In this document: positions 8,746 through 16,849 of the stretch, piece after piece | Numbering within the stretch: the first letter of the stretch is position 1 | Layout: each line of letters opens with the position of its first letter | Position numbers and translations under genes: made by a program | NCBI GenBank assembly: GCA_024277615.1 | Contig: JAJRUW010000031.1 | Span: 18,236-82,235, forward strand | DNA from: Fidelibacterota bacterium | GTDB lineage: Bacteria > Fidelibacterota > Marinisomatia > SCGC-AAA003-L08 > JACNLC01 | DNA length: 64,000 bases | Direction: 5' to 3' | The notes under the pieces: model-generated | The model's database searches: none | Seen by the model: only the letters and a program-made list of their open reading frames with translations | Told to the model about the DNA's origin: nothing

Positions 8746-9835
8746 GACTTAAACCCATGCTGATTTTTTTATTTTCAGTTTGCATACGATAGACCTGGGC
8801 GAGCAATTCCGCCACTGCCTGATACAGTATAACCGGGACCTGCATACCGATATCCGTAATTTCGAACAGGGTGCGTGCCAGGGGTTTGTTTTCGATGACC
8901 GGTACATCATTTTCTCTGGCTATGTCTTTAATACGCTGGGCTATTTTCCGTTTTCCTTTGGCAACTATGATAGGAGCATCACTACCGGATGAGGGATCAT
9001 ATTTGATTGCGACGGCCAGGTAGGTCGGGTTGGTTACAACAACCGTTGCATCCGGTACTGCGGCCATCATTCTCTTCCGGGCAAGCTGCTTCTGCATCGC
9101 CCGGATATGCCCTTTCATTTCCTGATTCCCTTCATATTGCTTTGCTTCGTCCCGAACTTCCTGTTTGGTCATTTTCAGACTTTTCTGATGTTCGTATTTC
9201 TGGTAGGCAAAATCGGCAGCGGCCAGAAACGCCAGAACGACGCCGATCTTTATACCGAGATCTTTCAAAACAATCCCGATCAGGCTGAAGATCTGCGCTG
9301 CCGAAGCACTGTAAAGCGCCCAAAATTCTGCGATGTATTTTTTCAGCACCAAAAAGGCAATGAGTGCAACAATTATAATTTTTAATATGCCTTTCAGAGC
9401 TTCAACGAGAGATCGAACCGACAGGATGCGTTTAAAACCCTTGGCCGGATTAATCTTTTCGAATTTCGGCTCCAGAGCTTTCTTGGCAATAAAAAAGCCG
9501 GTTTGAGCAACGTTGGCACTGATCCCCGCAATCAGTAAAATAATGAACACCGGTGACAGAACACCCATAAATTTCATTAACATCCCCCTGAATTGCACGG
9601 GGAATGACTCAACCGTCATATTGAAACTGCCCGAGTTTAAATAAGTCGAGATCGTGAAATCCGAAAAAAGTTTCATCAGCGGACCGGAAATAAATTGGAT
9701 ACTGATGATACCCGCCAACATGACGGCTACGGAATTCAGCTCCATACTTTTGGCAACATCTCCCTTCTCAAGAGCTTCCTCTTTGCGTCGCGGAGTTGGG
9801 GCTTCGGTTTTATCCTGTGCTGATTGATCTGCCAT
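8738..9835 (-). CDS. flhB: FlhB, export switch protein with an NPTY site in place of NPTH
   Basis: A 365-residue protein with four membrane helices (about 35-55, 90-115, 145-165, 185-210) and a cytoplasmic C-terminal domain that switches export specificity from hook to filament proteins. FlhB normally cleaves itself between Asn and Pro in an NPTH motif. Here the motif at residues 269-272 reads NPTY, and the nucleotide codon is TAC, so the His is truly replaced. The surrounding residues (VVVTNPTYLAVAIKYD) are otherwise canonical. Cleavage depends mainly on the Asn-Pro pair, so it may still occur, perhaps more slowly. The N-terminal motif TEAPTPRRKEEA is typical of FlhB. Confidence 0.96.
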   Translation of the reverse strand: MADQSAQDKTEAPTPRRKEEALEKGDVAKSMELNSVAVMLAGIISIQFISGPLMKLFSDFTISTYLNSGSFNMTVESFPVQFRGMLMKFMGVLSPVFIILLIAGISANVAQTGFFIAKKALEPKFEKINPAKGFKRILSVRSLVEALKGILKIIIVALIAFLVLKKYIAEFWALYSASAAQIFSLIGIVLKDLGIKIGVVLAFLAAADFAYQKYEHQKSLKMTKQEVRDEAKQYEGNQEMKGHIRAMQKQLARKRMMAAVPDATVVVTNPTYLAVAIKYDPSSGSDAPIIVAKGKRKIAQRIKDIARENDVPVIENKPLARTLFEITDIGMQVPVILYQAVAELLAQVYRMQTENKKISMGLSHA

Positions 9836-9837
9836 GA

Positions 9838-10623
9838 CTATGTGCTTTGCATACTTGTAATAATGTTCTGGAAGTAATACCCGATATGGCGGTAAACCGT
9901 ATCATATAACAGCTGAAAAATATCCACGGAAATGATCAGGATGAAAATACCTGTGGCAATTTTCAAGGGCAGTGTGATGATAAATATATTCATTTGAGGC
10001 ATCACCCGGGCTACCAGTGCTATGGCCGTATCCACCAGCAGCAGGAAAACCATTGCAGGGGCTGCAAGACTCAATGAGATCTGAAAAGCAGTGCTGCCGC
10101 TTCTCACAACAACCTCTCCTGCTTCAGGACTGAAAATGGCCGAGCCCAACGGGATCAACTGGAAATTCTTGAAAATAGTATCAATTAACAGATAGTGACC
10201 GTTGACGGACAGAAAAAATACGATCATGAGTAAAAACCAGAATTGGCTGATAACAGGCAACTGCTGCCGACTGGTAGGGTCCATAACATTGGCAATAGCC
10301 AACCCCATTTGACGTCCCACAAAGCTGCCGGCCATATTCAGCGCTTCGAATATCACACGCGCTCCCATCCCGATCAACATGCCTGTCAACAATTCACCTC
10401 CAACCTGAAAAATCATTTGTGCGATTGATTCCATGGCCACAGTTGGTGCCTGAACTAAGGGGTAGATCAAAACTGCCGTTGACAGGATCACCATCACTTT
10501 TATCCTGCCGGAGATCAGTCTGTAACTGAAAATTGGCATTGTCACAATAAGACCCGATAACCTGGCAAGTACCAGTAAAAACCCGGGCAGCCACTGGCTT
10601 ATATGGTCGATCAACTCGAACAT
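9838..10623 (-). CDS. fliR: FliR, flagellar export gate protein
   Basis: A 261-residue integral membrane protein with about six hydrophobic helices and typical FliR features (LSGLIVTMPIFS near residue 25, GFVIGFAA-like region replaced by GMLIGMGARVIFEALNMAG, and QLPVISQFWFLLMIVFFL). FliR assembles with FliP and FliQ into the helical export gate in the basal body. It follows fliQ with one base between the genes and precedes flhB by two bases. Confidence 0.95.
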   Translation of the reverse strand: MFELIDHISQWLPGFLLVLARLSGLIVTMPIFSYRLISGRIKVMVILSTAVLIYPLVQAPTVAMESIAQMIFQVGGELLTGMLIGMGARVIFEALNMAGSFVGRQMGLAIANVMDPTSRQQLPVISQFWFLLMIVFFLSVNGHYLLIDTIFKNFQLIPLGSAIFSPEAGEVVVRSGSTAFQISLSLAAPAMVFLLLVDTAIALVARVMPQMNIFIITLPLKIATGIFILIISVDIFQLLYDTVYRHIGYYFQNIITSMQST

Positions 10624-10624
10624 C

Positions 10625-10894
10625 TCATTGAACCATGAGTGGAATTTGATTGAAAATCTCTTGTGTGAAAGAGACCATTACATCTATAAACCAGGGCATC
10701 AGCAATAAAATTACAAACCCGACAACGGCCATTTTAGGAATAAAAGTGAGTGTCATTTCATTAATTTGGGTTACGGCCTGAAATATACCCACTGCCAGAC
10801 CCACGATCAATCCGCCACCCAGTATTGGCAACAGAATTTGCATAGAGGTCATCAGTGTTTCCTTGCTTAGATAAAGTACATAATCCGGTGTCAT
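10625..10894 (-). CDS. fliQ: FliQ, flagellar export gate protein
   Basis: An 89-residue protein with two membrane helices (about 17-38 and 52-72), the standard length and topology of FliQ. The sequence GLAVGIFQAVTQINEMTLTF, with the conserved Q-x-x-T-Q-I-x-E-x-T-L pattern, is diagnostic. It forms the outer helices of the FliPQR gate. Its ATG overlaps the fliP stop by four bases. Confidence 0.95.
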   Translation of the reverse strand: MTPDYVLYLSKETLMTSMQILLPILGGGLIVGLAVGIFQAVTQINEMTLTFIPKMAVVGFVILLLMPWFIDVMVSFTQEIFNQIPLMVQ

Positions 10895-11652
10895 ATCGTA
10901 GAAAATCCTTTCACGAGTGATTCAACTATCAGGTACCAGCCATCCACCAGCACAAACAATAATATTTTAAAAGGCATTGAAATCATCATCGGGGGAAGCA
11001 TCATCATCCCCATGGACAACAGCACACTTGAAACCACAATATCGATGAGCAGCATGGGCAGATACAATAAAAAGCCAATCTGAAATGCCGTTTTTAATTC
11101 GCTGATAATAAATGAGGGTATTACGGTGGATAGGGGCAACTGGGCGGCAGAGGTTGGTTTTCCTTCACCCCTCAGGCTCACAAATAACTCCATATCTTTC
11201 ACTCTGGTTTGACGGACCATGAAGGCCTTGATGGGCTTTTCAGCTTCCTGCAAAGCTTCTGTCTGTGTGATCTCTTCTTTTAAATACGGCTGTATGGAGT
11301 TGTCATTTATTTCTTTAAAAACAGGCTTCATAATAAAAAAAGTGATGAATAAAGCCAATCCGATGAGAATTTGGTTGGAAGGTACGGATTGTGTTGCCAA
11401 AGCCGTACGCAAGAAATGGAAAACGATTATGATCCGCGTAAAAGATGTCATCAGAATCAGAATGGAAGGCGCCAGTGCCAGCACGGTCATCAGGGCCAGA
11501 ATACGCAATGAGAGTACGAAATCTTCGGGGGAAGTGGCATCCTCCAACCCAATTGTCACTTTCGGGAGTACGGATTGCTGTGCTGAAACCAGACCCAGTA
11601 AAAAAACCAGGAGAACAGCCAGGTAAAAATATTTTCTCCGGGCTGCGCTCAA
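10891..11652 (-). CDS. fliP: FliP, flagellar export gate protein
   Basis: A 253-residue protein with a cleavable-type N-terminal signal sequence (about 1-25) and four further membrane segments. The conserved segment ALAPSILILMTSFTRI and the C-terminal MMLPPMMISMPFKILLFVLVDGW region (residues about 215-240) identify FliP. The start is TTG, supported by a strong GGAGGT site five to six bases upstream and by the four-base overlap TTGA with the fliO stop. FliP forms a pentamer with FliR and FliQ at the core of the gate. Confidence 0.96.
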   Translation of the reverse strand: MSAARRKYFYLAVLLVFLLGLVSAQQSVLPKVTIGLEDATSPEDFVLSLRILALMTVLALAPSILILMTSFTRIIIVFHFLRTALATQSVPSNQILIGLALFITFFIMKPVFKEINDNSIQPYLKEEITQTEALQEAEKPIKAFMVRQTRVKDMELFVSLRGEGKPTSAAQLPLSTVIPSFIISELKTAFQIGFLLYLPMLLIDIVVSSVLLSMGMMMLPPMMISMPFKILLFVLVDGWYLIVESLVKGFSTI

Positions 11653-12200
11653 CGTTGACCTCCGGTCTGCCTGGCTTTTCCCTTTAAATTAGTCAGGATT
11701 GATTGAAAGGATCCTGTTTTTGTGCCCGAACTTTCAGGTTCATGTTGCTGCTCATTTCCCGGCTCGAATTCACAGATCAGATTTACGGCCGAATCCGTTA
11801 CCCCCAGCAGCAGCTTTCGATTTTCTACCAGAATCATAACCAGTGAACTGCCGGGCGACAAATATTCTCTGCCGAGTATGGTAAAATGCGTATCACTCGC
11901 GGTTGAAGGCAGCATTTTTTTTCGGTAAAATTTTGCAAGCAACCAGAATAAACCTATGATACCGGCGGTGATAAAGACGACTTTCCAGACATATTTTGTC
12001 AGACTGAAGGAAGATCGGTCAGTCAGTTTTATGGTCAACGAGTCCGCTTGAGCAATACCGGGTGAGGCCGGCGTGGGGGGAGCAGTCGTTGCGTCCGGCA
12101 GCCAGATCATGATCATACCCAAAAATGTAATGGCAAAAAATACTATCGCCAATAGTTTTGAGCCGCCCGAAATCTGTTTTCTCTGTCCGGGTCTCATCAC
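11649..12200 (-). CDS. fliO: FliO-like flagellar export accessory protein
   Basis: A 183-residue protein with an N-terminal hydrophobic segment (about 12-33), a short periplasmic stretch rich in Ala/Pro/Thr, a second membrane helix (about 68-88) and a cytoplasmic domain (about 95-150) with the FliO pattern 'ILGREYLSPGSSLVMILVENRKLLLGVTDSAVNL', given here only as the key words REYLSPG and LLLGVT. FliO is a weakly conserved assembly chaperone for FliP. Identification rests on the cytoplasmic pattern plus the position between fliN and fliP. Start GTG overlaps the fliN stop (GTGA); the next codon is ATG. Confidence 0.85.
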   Translation of the reverse strand: MMRPGQRKQISGGSKLLAIVFFAITFLGMIMIWLPDATTAPPTPASPGIAQADSLTIKLTDRSSFSLTKYVWKVVFITAGIIGLFWLLAKFYRKKMLPSTASDTHFTILGREYLSPGSSLVMILVENRKLLLGVTDSAVNLICEFEPGNEQQHEPESSGTKTGSFQSILTNLKGKARQTGGQR

Positions 12201-13153
12201 TTACCCAATGACTCCAATCTCTTTTTGGCGCCTGCCAGCTGCGTGATTCTTATGCCGAAATGGTCATCTACAACTACAACTTCACCTTCGGCAAATTTTC
12301 TACCGCTGACGAACAAATCCAGTGGTTCACCGGCCGCCTTATCCAACTCCACAACTGTGCCTTTCCCCAGCTTCAGAACATCCTTGACCTGCATAACCTT
12401 TTTCCCCAGCTCAACATTGATATCCAGTTCCACTTCCATCAGCATGTTGATGTTACGCGGTTGACCGTTAGGACCTGACTGTGCTGTGAGAGAACTGAAA
12501 TCTGCCGGATGAACTTTGACGGCTTCATCCCCGGCTGGTTCATCTGGAGCATCTTCGAGTGAGTCGGCGGCAAACAGTGCATCTACATCCAATTCGGGTT
12601 CTTGTTCAATGTCAGCAGCCGGTGCTGCTTCAGAAGTCTGCCAGATATAATGATCCACAATAAAAGTGTCTTCAGCGGTTGCCATAGTATAAGCAACCCT
12701 CAGGCCCTCATCGGCAGGTGCTGTCCAGGCAGCACCTGCATCATCTGTAGATAAGGAAACCGACATATCCTTGACTTCAATTTTCAATCCCATTCCGTCC
12801 AGGGCAGTTCTCAATTGTCCTAATATCTGGTTTGCAGCTTCCTGAATTCCTTCCGTATGTTCCGGTAATAATTTTCCCTCCGGCTCTTCCTGGAGCATCC
12901 AGGCAAGCAATTTCAGACTTTGAGATTCACTCAGCTGCAAGCGGTGGTGGAAACCCGCCTGGGCCAGCACATCGAATTCCAGCACAATCCCCGGGAATAC
13001 TACTTCCGGCGGTTGATCCTCAATTGCTGAATTTTCACCGATTTTAATGTCGAATGATTGATTGAAAACCAGCTGACAGGCTTCAACAACAATTGAGATG
13101 ATCTCATCCGCTAAAATCTCTAATTGATTTTTCAATTTTTTATAGCTCATCAT
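12197..13153 (-). CDS. fliN: FliN/FliY-type C-ring switch protein
   Basis: A 318-residue protein, about three times the length of enterobacterial FliN. The C-terminal 75 residues (about 235-312) are the SpoA/FliN domain (MEVELDINVELGKKVMQVKDVLKLGKG, then VELDKAAGEPLDLFVSGR). The N-terminal part (about 1-150) has a CheC/CheX-like pattern with HTEGIQEAANQILGQLRTAL. This resembles the FliY arrangement of Bacillus and Thermotoga, but the CheC phosphatase signature ExxN is not evident as a pair, so phosphatase activity is doubtful. The linker (about 170-225) is acidic and Ala/Pro-rich. It overlaps fliM by 14 bases. Confidence 0.93.
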   Translation of the reverse strand: MMSYKKLKNQLEILADEIISIVVEACQLVFNQSFDIKIGENSAIEDQPPEVVFPGIVLEFDVLAQAGFHHRLQLSESQSLKLLAWMLQEEPEGKLLPEHTEGIQEAANQILGQLRTALDGMGLKIEVKDMSVSLSTDDAGAAWTAPADEGLRVAYTMATAEDTFIVDHYIWQTSEAAPAADIEQEPELDVDALFAADSLEDAPDEPAGDEAVKVHPADFSSLTAQSGPNGQPRNINMLMEVELDINVELGKKVMQVKDVLKLGKGTVVELDKAAGEPLDLFVSGRKFAEGEVVVVDDHFGIRITQLAGAKKRLESLGK

Positions 13154-14129
13154 TATCCTCTCTCGTGATTACTGAACTGATTTGTATTGCATAATTTTTA
13201 TTGGATTCACCTATTACCGAGTCATACATGTGCACCTGCGAAGTATATACGGGAATCGTATCCCTTACCGTAGTGTCCAATTGCAGAACATCACCTTTTT
13301 TCAGGTTCAGGAATTCCTGTATACTTATCCTGCATCTACCTAAAACCGCCTTGAGACTCACGTTTGTTTTATCAAGGTTTGACTCAATTACGGCGCGTTC
13401 ATGCTCTGTAGTGGACTTGGTGCCGAACATGATTTTGTTTTGTACCTCAGGTCGTGAAATAATATTGGAGATCCACATATAGGGATAACAGATATTCATC
13501 AGTGAGGTCGCACCATGAAGTTTTATTTCCAATGATACAACCACTACAGGCTCTGAAGCAGGGATGATCTGAACAAATTCCGGATTACTCTCAAAACGAT
13601 CAAAAACACAATTAAATTCTTTTACGGGAGCCCAGCTTTTTTCAATTTCTACGGCGATGCGGTCGATTATTCTTTTAACAATGCGCTGCTCAATAACGGA
13701 GATAGGGCGGATATTATTAATGAAATTTCCTTTTCCGCCGAACATCCTCTCAACTATGAATATTGTCAACTGGGGATTCATTTCCAGAACGATATTTGAA
13801 TAGGGGCTGTCGATAGTTCCCACATAGATTGCCCCGGGCGGAGCGATAGACATCACAAATTCGGAATACATGATCTGGTCGATTGCCAGAAGTCCGATAT
13901 CGACTATCATGCGTAGTTGTGCTGATAGGTACACACCAAAATTACGCACCACACTCTCGTGTACATTTTCAAGAAAACGCATCTGTTCCTTGGAGATCAG
14001 ATTCGGATGTTTGAAGTCGTAAAGTGAGATCTTTTTATTCAGTTCCGGAGACTCGATACTGACCTCTTCTCCGGTGGAGACGCTGGTTAATAAAGCATCA
14101 ATTTCTTCCTGGGATAGTATTTTTGCCAT
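13140..14129 (-). CDS. fliM: FliM, C-ring switch protein
   Basis: A 329-residue protein of normal FliM length. The N-terminal peptide SQEEIDALLTSVSTG (residues 5-20) is the conserved CheY-P-binding segment. The middle CheC-like domain covers about 40-235 with the GGKGNF-type loop FGGKGNFINN, and the C-terminal SpoA domain covers about 245-320. FliM links the FliG ring to FliN and receives the CheY signal. It is followed by fliN in the order fliL-fliM-fliN, as in most bacteria. Confidence 0.97.
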   Translation of the reverse strand: MAKILSQEEIDALLTSVSTGEEVSIESPELNKKISLYDFKHPNLISKEQMRFLENVHESVVRNFGVYLSAQLRMIVDIGLLAIDQIMYSEFVMSIAPPGAIYVGTIDSPYSNIVLEMNPQLTIFIVERMFGGKGNFINNIRPISVIEQRIVKRIIDRIAVEIEKSWAPVKEFNCVFDRFESNPEFVQIIPASEPVVVVSLEIKLHGATSLMNICYPYMWISNIISRPEVQNKIMFGTKSTTEHERAVIESNLDKTNVSLKAVLGRCRISIQEFLNLKKGDVLQLDTTVRDTIPVYTSQVHMYDSVIGESNKNYAIQISSVITREDNDEL

Positions 14130-14148
14130 TGTACCGGTCTGTTTTTGG

Positions 14149-14673
14149 TTATTGTAAAATCAATTGTTTATAGTAAAGACTATCAATCCTGCCACTGTTC
14201 AGGAAAGAATTCACTATCTTGGTCAATTCGGATTTAGACACCGATTGAAAGCTGTTGGAGAGTACATTTTCAGCGGATTGTCTTCTTAAGTAACTGATGA
14301 ACCTGTCCCGCAGTTGAGGGTCCCTGGCTTTCAATTCATCGAGGACTGCATCATTATGGGTCTCTATTGCGAACTCTGCAACCATTATCCGTCTGCCTGC
14401 AGACCCCAGCAGGTTCACCGTGATATCATCCAGCACATAGATCTTTCCCATATTAAATTTATCTTTTAATTTGGCTGCATGAGCGGGTTTCCGGAGGGGA
14501 CGGATCTTATCGAAATTAGGCATCAGCACAAATCTCACTACTAAAAATGCTCCCGCCGCAATGACTATCAGAATACTGATGAAAATTCCGATCTTCATTC
14601 CACTAAGCTTTTCCTTCTTGTTAGAATCACCTTGTGCTTGGGGCTGACGTATTTGTACACTATTTTCAGGCAT
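14149..14673 (-). CDS. fliL: FliL, basal-body/stator-associated membrane protein
   Basis: A 174-residue protein with a short cytoplasmic N-terminus, one membrane helix (about 27-50) and a periplasmic domain with the FliL pattern KIYVLDDITVNLLGSAGRR and 'MVAEFAIET', followed by 'LRDRFISYL'. FliL surrounds or supports the MotA/MotB stator. It is the first gene after a 474-base gap and lies about 70 bases downstream of a sigma-54-like promoter element, so it probably begins the operon. No Shine-Dalgarno sequence is visible before its ATG. Confidence 0.92.
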   Translation of the reverse strand: MPENSVQIRQPQAQGDSNKKEKLSGMKIGIFISILIVIAAGAFLVVRFVLMPNFDKIRPLRKPAHAAKLKDKFNMGKIYVLDDITVNLLGSAGRRIMVAEFAIETHNDAVLDELKARDPQLRDRFISYLRRQSAENVLSNSFQSVSKSELTKIVNSFLNSGRIDSLYYKQLILQ

Positions 14674-14750
14674 TATAAAATATTCAATTTAAAAGTAAAC
14701 AGCACTCCCGGGAACCATTCCCTGGTTTTCTGCTTGCGGGAAGAATATTT

Positions 14751-14765
14751 TCAAATTTAGTGCCA
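14751..14765 (-). promoter_or_regulatory. Sigma-54-like -24/-12 promoter of the fliL operon
   Basis: Minus strand reads TGGCAC-TAAAT-TTGA. The -24 box is a perfect TGGCAC; the -12 box has GA in place of the consensus GC. The GG and GA dinucleotides are 10 bases apart, as sigma-54 requires. Transcription would begin near 14740, giving a leader of about 65 bases before fliL. Confidence 0.55.
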
Positions 14766-14828
14766 AGGCAGCTGCAGCCTCAACTGGTGAGTAATTATCC
14801 GGCAGCAGGATCGTTGAGACTTCAATGA

Positions 14829-14858
14829 CCGGCTTTATTGCTTGAATTATACAGCCGG
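14829..14858. repeat. Inverted repeat CCGGCT-N18-AGCCGG
   Basis: Perfect 6-base arms separated by 18 bases, lying 65-95 bases upstream of the sigma-54-like element before fliL. It could be a protein-binding site or a weak hairpin; no T-run follows it on either strand. Confidence 0.35.
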
Positions 14859-15083
14859 GCTATCTAGCAGACTAGTCATTTATTTTTTGCGTAATCAGAT
14901 ATTTATTGAATTATATGATTTATAATTACAGTGTTTTAGGAATAGTAATACTAAAACAGGAATTTGTTTGGCCAAAATATCAAACCGATGGCAGCTGATT
15001 TGTGGTCAAATAATATTGACCGGGTCGGTAATGGAATAAGAAATAAGCGAAAAGTAAACAGATCGGAGTTATGAACGATTTGA

Positions 15084-15118
15084 GGAAAAATTTTCCCCTA
15101 ATCTCGGGTAATTTTCCC
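15084..15118. promoter_or_regulatory. Candidate tandem enhancer site upstream of fliL
   Basis: The palindrome GGAAAAATTTTCC (15084-15096) is followed by GGGTAATTTTCCC (15106-15118), with centres 22 bases apart. The first 13 bases are identical to a site upstream of flgB and differ at one base from a site upstream of cheW. The second site also forms a small hairpin (TCGGG/CCCGA) on the minus strand, so a motAB terminator function cannot be excluded. The site is about 330 bases upstream of the fliL -24 box. Confidence 0.42.
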
Positions 15119-15147
15119 GATTTCAACTTAGCGGAGTGCCATGGTTG

Positions 15148-15846
15148 TTACTTCCAGGTGACCAGAAATTCCACCCGGCGGTTTTTCTGTCTGGATTGGG
15201 GCGTATCATTGGAGGCAATTGGTCTGTATTCGGAATATCCCGTTGCAGCCAAAATATTGGGCGGGACATTTGCTTCTTTGATCAAATACTTGACCACGCT
15301 CAAAGCCCTTGCAGATGAAAGTTCCCAATTGGACGGGAATTCTGTTGTGTGGATGGGTACGTTATCGGTATGGCCGCTCACCAGAACCTCTTTGGCCCTG
15401 GTCTTAATGGCATCACCCACTACTTTTAAGACGGGATGCGATTTTTCTTTTAAGTTTGCTTCTCCCGGATCGAAGAGGACTTTATCACCCAGCTGTATTA
15501 AAAGTCCTGTATCGGTCATTTCAACATTTATATCCTTTTCCAGCCCGAGTTCTTTTGCAATGTTATTGATGCGATTAATGGTTTCTTTAACATAATCGGA
15601 TTCGCTCTCACCGAGGTTGCGTGGTTTGAAGTAGTCAAGAATGGATACTTTTTTCGGAAGAATATTAAGTTCATTATTGAGGGAACTGGCAGCCTCTTTG
15701 AATTTCACATCATCCAGACTTGAAAATGAGAGCAAAAGCACAAAAAAGGTCAGCAGCAAGGTCACCATATCGCCATAAGTAACCATCCAAAATGGCGCTG
15801 AAGGTCCGTCGGATTCTTTCTCTCGCTTGCGTTTTTTTAGGCTCAT
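15148..15846 (-). CDS. motB: MotB, flagellar stator protein
   Basis: A 232-residue protein with a basic N-terminus, a single membrane helix (about 20-42) and an OmpA-type peptidoglycan-binding domain (about 115-230; VLVSGHTDNVPIH, then SSARALSVVKYL and TGYSEYRPI). The ion-binding aspartate is Asp26 in TYGDMVTLLLTFFVLL. The helix has no signature that safely separates proton from sodium coupling. It follows motA by 11 bases. Confidence 0.96.
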   Translation of the reverse strand: MSLKKRKREKESDGPSAPFWMVTYGDMVTLLLTFFVLLLSFSSLDDVKFKEAASSLNNELNILPKKVSILDYFKPRNLGESESDYVKETINRINNIAKELGLEKDINVEMTDTGLLIQLGDKVLFDPGEANLKEKSHPVLKVVGDAIKTRAKEVLVSGHTDNVPIHTTEFPSNWELSSARALSVVKYLIKEANVPPNILAATGYSEYRPIASNDTPQSRQKNRRVEFLVTWK

Positions 15847-15857
15847 TCTTCAGAAAG

Positions 15858-16625
15858 TTATTTTTTCGCCTTTAAATTCCGCATATTGGGAGGAACAAAG
15901 TTCAGCAATTTTCTGCGAATATTATTCGGATGTTCTCCATACTGAATCGCCAGTACACCTTCGAGTATCATCTCTTTCATGATGATTTCCTGATCCGAAC
16001 GGTTTTTAAGTTTCCCGGCAATGGGCAGAAAAACCAGGTTAGCTACGAGAGATCCGTAAAAAGTCGTGATCAGCGCTACAGCCATGCCCTCACCTATGTT
16101 TGAAGGATTGTCCAACGATTTGAGCATGCTGATGAGACCGATCAGGGTTCCGATCATGCCGAATGCAGGGGCATAGGTTCCCAGTGATGTAAAGATCTTT
16201 TGGCCGTTTTTATGTCTTTCAGAGAGATAGGTCAGTTCAGTCTCCATGACGCTGCGAATTGTCTCGGGTTCGGTACCGTCCACTGCCATCTCCAGTCCCG
16301 TCCGCATGAAACGGTCTTTTACCGCCGGCAGAACCTGGTCTATGGCAAGGATACCCTCTCTCCGGGCTTTCTTCGCAAGATCCACAAGCATTTCAATGAG
16401 TTTGATTTCGTGGAAGTCCTCGCCTTTAAAGGCTTTTCTCACCACACCGATTACACCGATAATTTCGCTGAGCTGGAAATTCACCAGAGTGGCTGCCATA
16501 GCTCCGCCAAAAACGATCATCATGGAGGGAACATGTATAAAAATATCCAGATTGCCGCCGCTGATGATGGTGTAACCAATCAGGGTGATTCCCGAGATGA
16601 TCCCAGCAATTGTTGCCAGATCCAT
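15858..16625 (-). CDS. motA: MotA, flagellar stator protein
   Basis: A 255-residue protein with four membrane helices (about 3-22, 32-50, 150-170, 183-203) and a large cytoplasmic loop (about 55-145), the standard MotA layout. The segment GTYAPAFGMIGTLIGLISML and 'LITTFYGSLVANLVFLPIAGKL' (cited in part: TTFYGSLVANL) are characteristic. It forms the ion channel with MotB. No strong ribosome-binding site or promoter was found in front of it; it may be read from the upstream flgE transcript despite a hairpin between them. Confidence 0.96.
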   Translation of the reverse strand: MDLATIAGIISGITLIGYTIISGGNLDIFIHVPSMMIVFGGAMAATLVNFQLSEIIGVIGVVRKAFKGEDFHEIKLIEMLVDLAKKARREGILAIDQVLPAVKDRFMRTGLEMAVDGTEPETIRSVMETELTYLSERHKNGQKIFTSLGTYAPAFGMIGTLIGLISMLKSLDNPSNIGEGMAVALITTFYGSLVANLVFLPIAGKLKNRSDQEIIMKEMILEGVLAIQYGEHPNNIRRKLLNFVPPNMRNLKAKK

Positions 16626-16764
16626 CCGATTAAAAGCCTGTTGATCTGCTAATGAGACAGCAGAAAGGGTTGTGTTCTTTTTTAGTTGACATCCTGTCGT
16701 TTCTCCAAACCAAATTCATCAATATGGAACTGGTATGAAGAAGAATAATCCTTGTGTTAAACCA

Positions 16765-16803
16765 GCGGATTACCCGGGGAATATAACTCCCCGGACAATC
16801 CGT
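16765..16803 (-). terminator. Strong hairpin downstream of flgE
   Basis: A two-part stem: outer arms of GGATT/AATCC extended by one C-G and one G-U pair, then a 2x2 mismatch, then CCGGGG/CCCCGG with a 9-base loop. It lies between the flgE stop and motA. On the minus strand it is followed by GCTGGTTTAAC, not a T-run, so it may be a partial terminator or an mRNA stabiliser. Confidence 0.5.
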
Positions 16804-16849
16804 TCTTCATTATCATCTTAACGCGTAAACCCTCTTCCCTGATATCATC

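Larger units (their letters stand above)
14674..15147. other. 474-base intergenic control region upstream of fliL
   Basis: No plausible gene is seen here; the plus-strand open frame starting at 15071 is a shadow of motB. From right to left the region holds two tandem palindromes near the motB stop (15084-15118), an inverted repeat with 6-base arms (14829-14858), and a sigma-54-like promoter (14751-14765). The middle is AT-rich. Confidence 0.7.

Noticed and set aside
15109..15147. A second sigma-54 element near the motB stop (TGGCAC in the minus strand)
   Set aside because: The -24 box is present, but the possible TTGA is nine bases away instead of five, so the spacing is wrong.
15071..15595. 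A 174-residue plus-strand open frame over motB
   Set aside because: It is antisense to motB, which has clear OmpA and ion-binding motifs; the composition of the frame is that of a shadow.
16765..16803. Classical rho-independent terminator after flgE
   Set aside because: The hairpin is strong but no T-run follows on the minus strand; listed only as a possible terminator.
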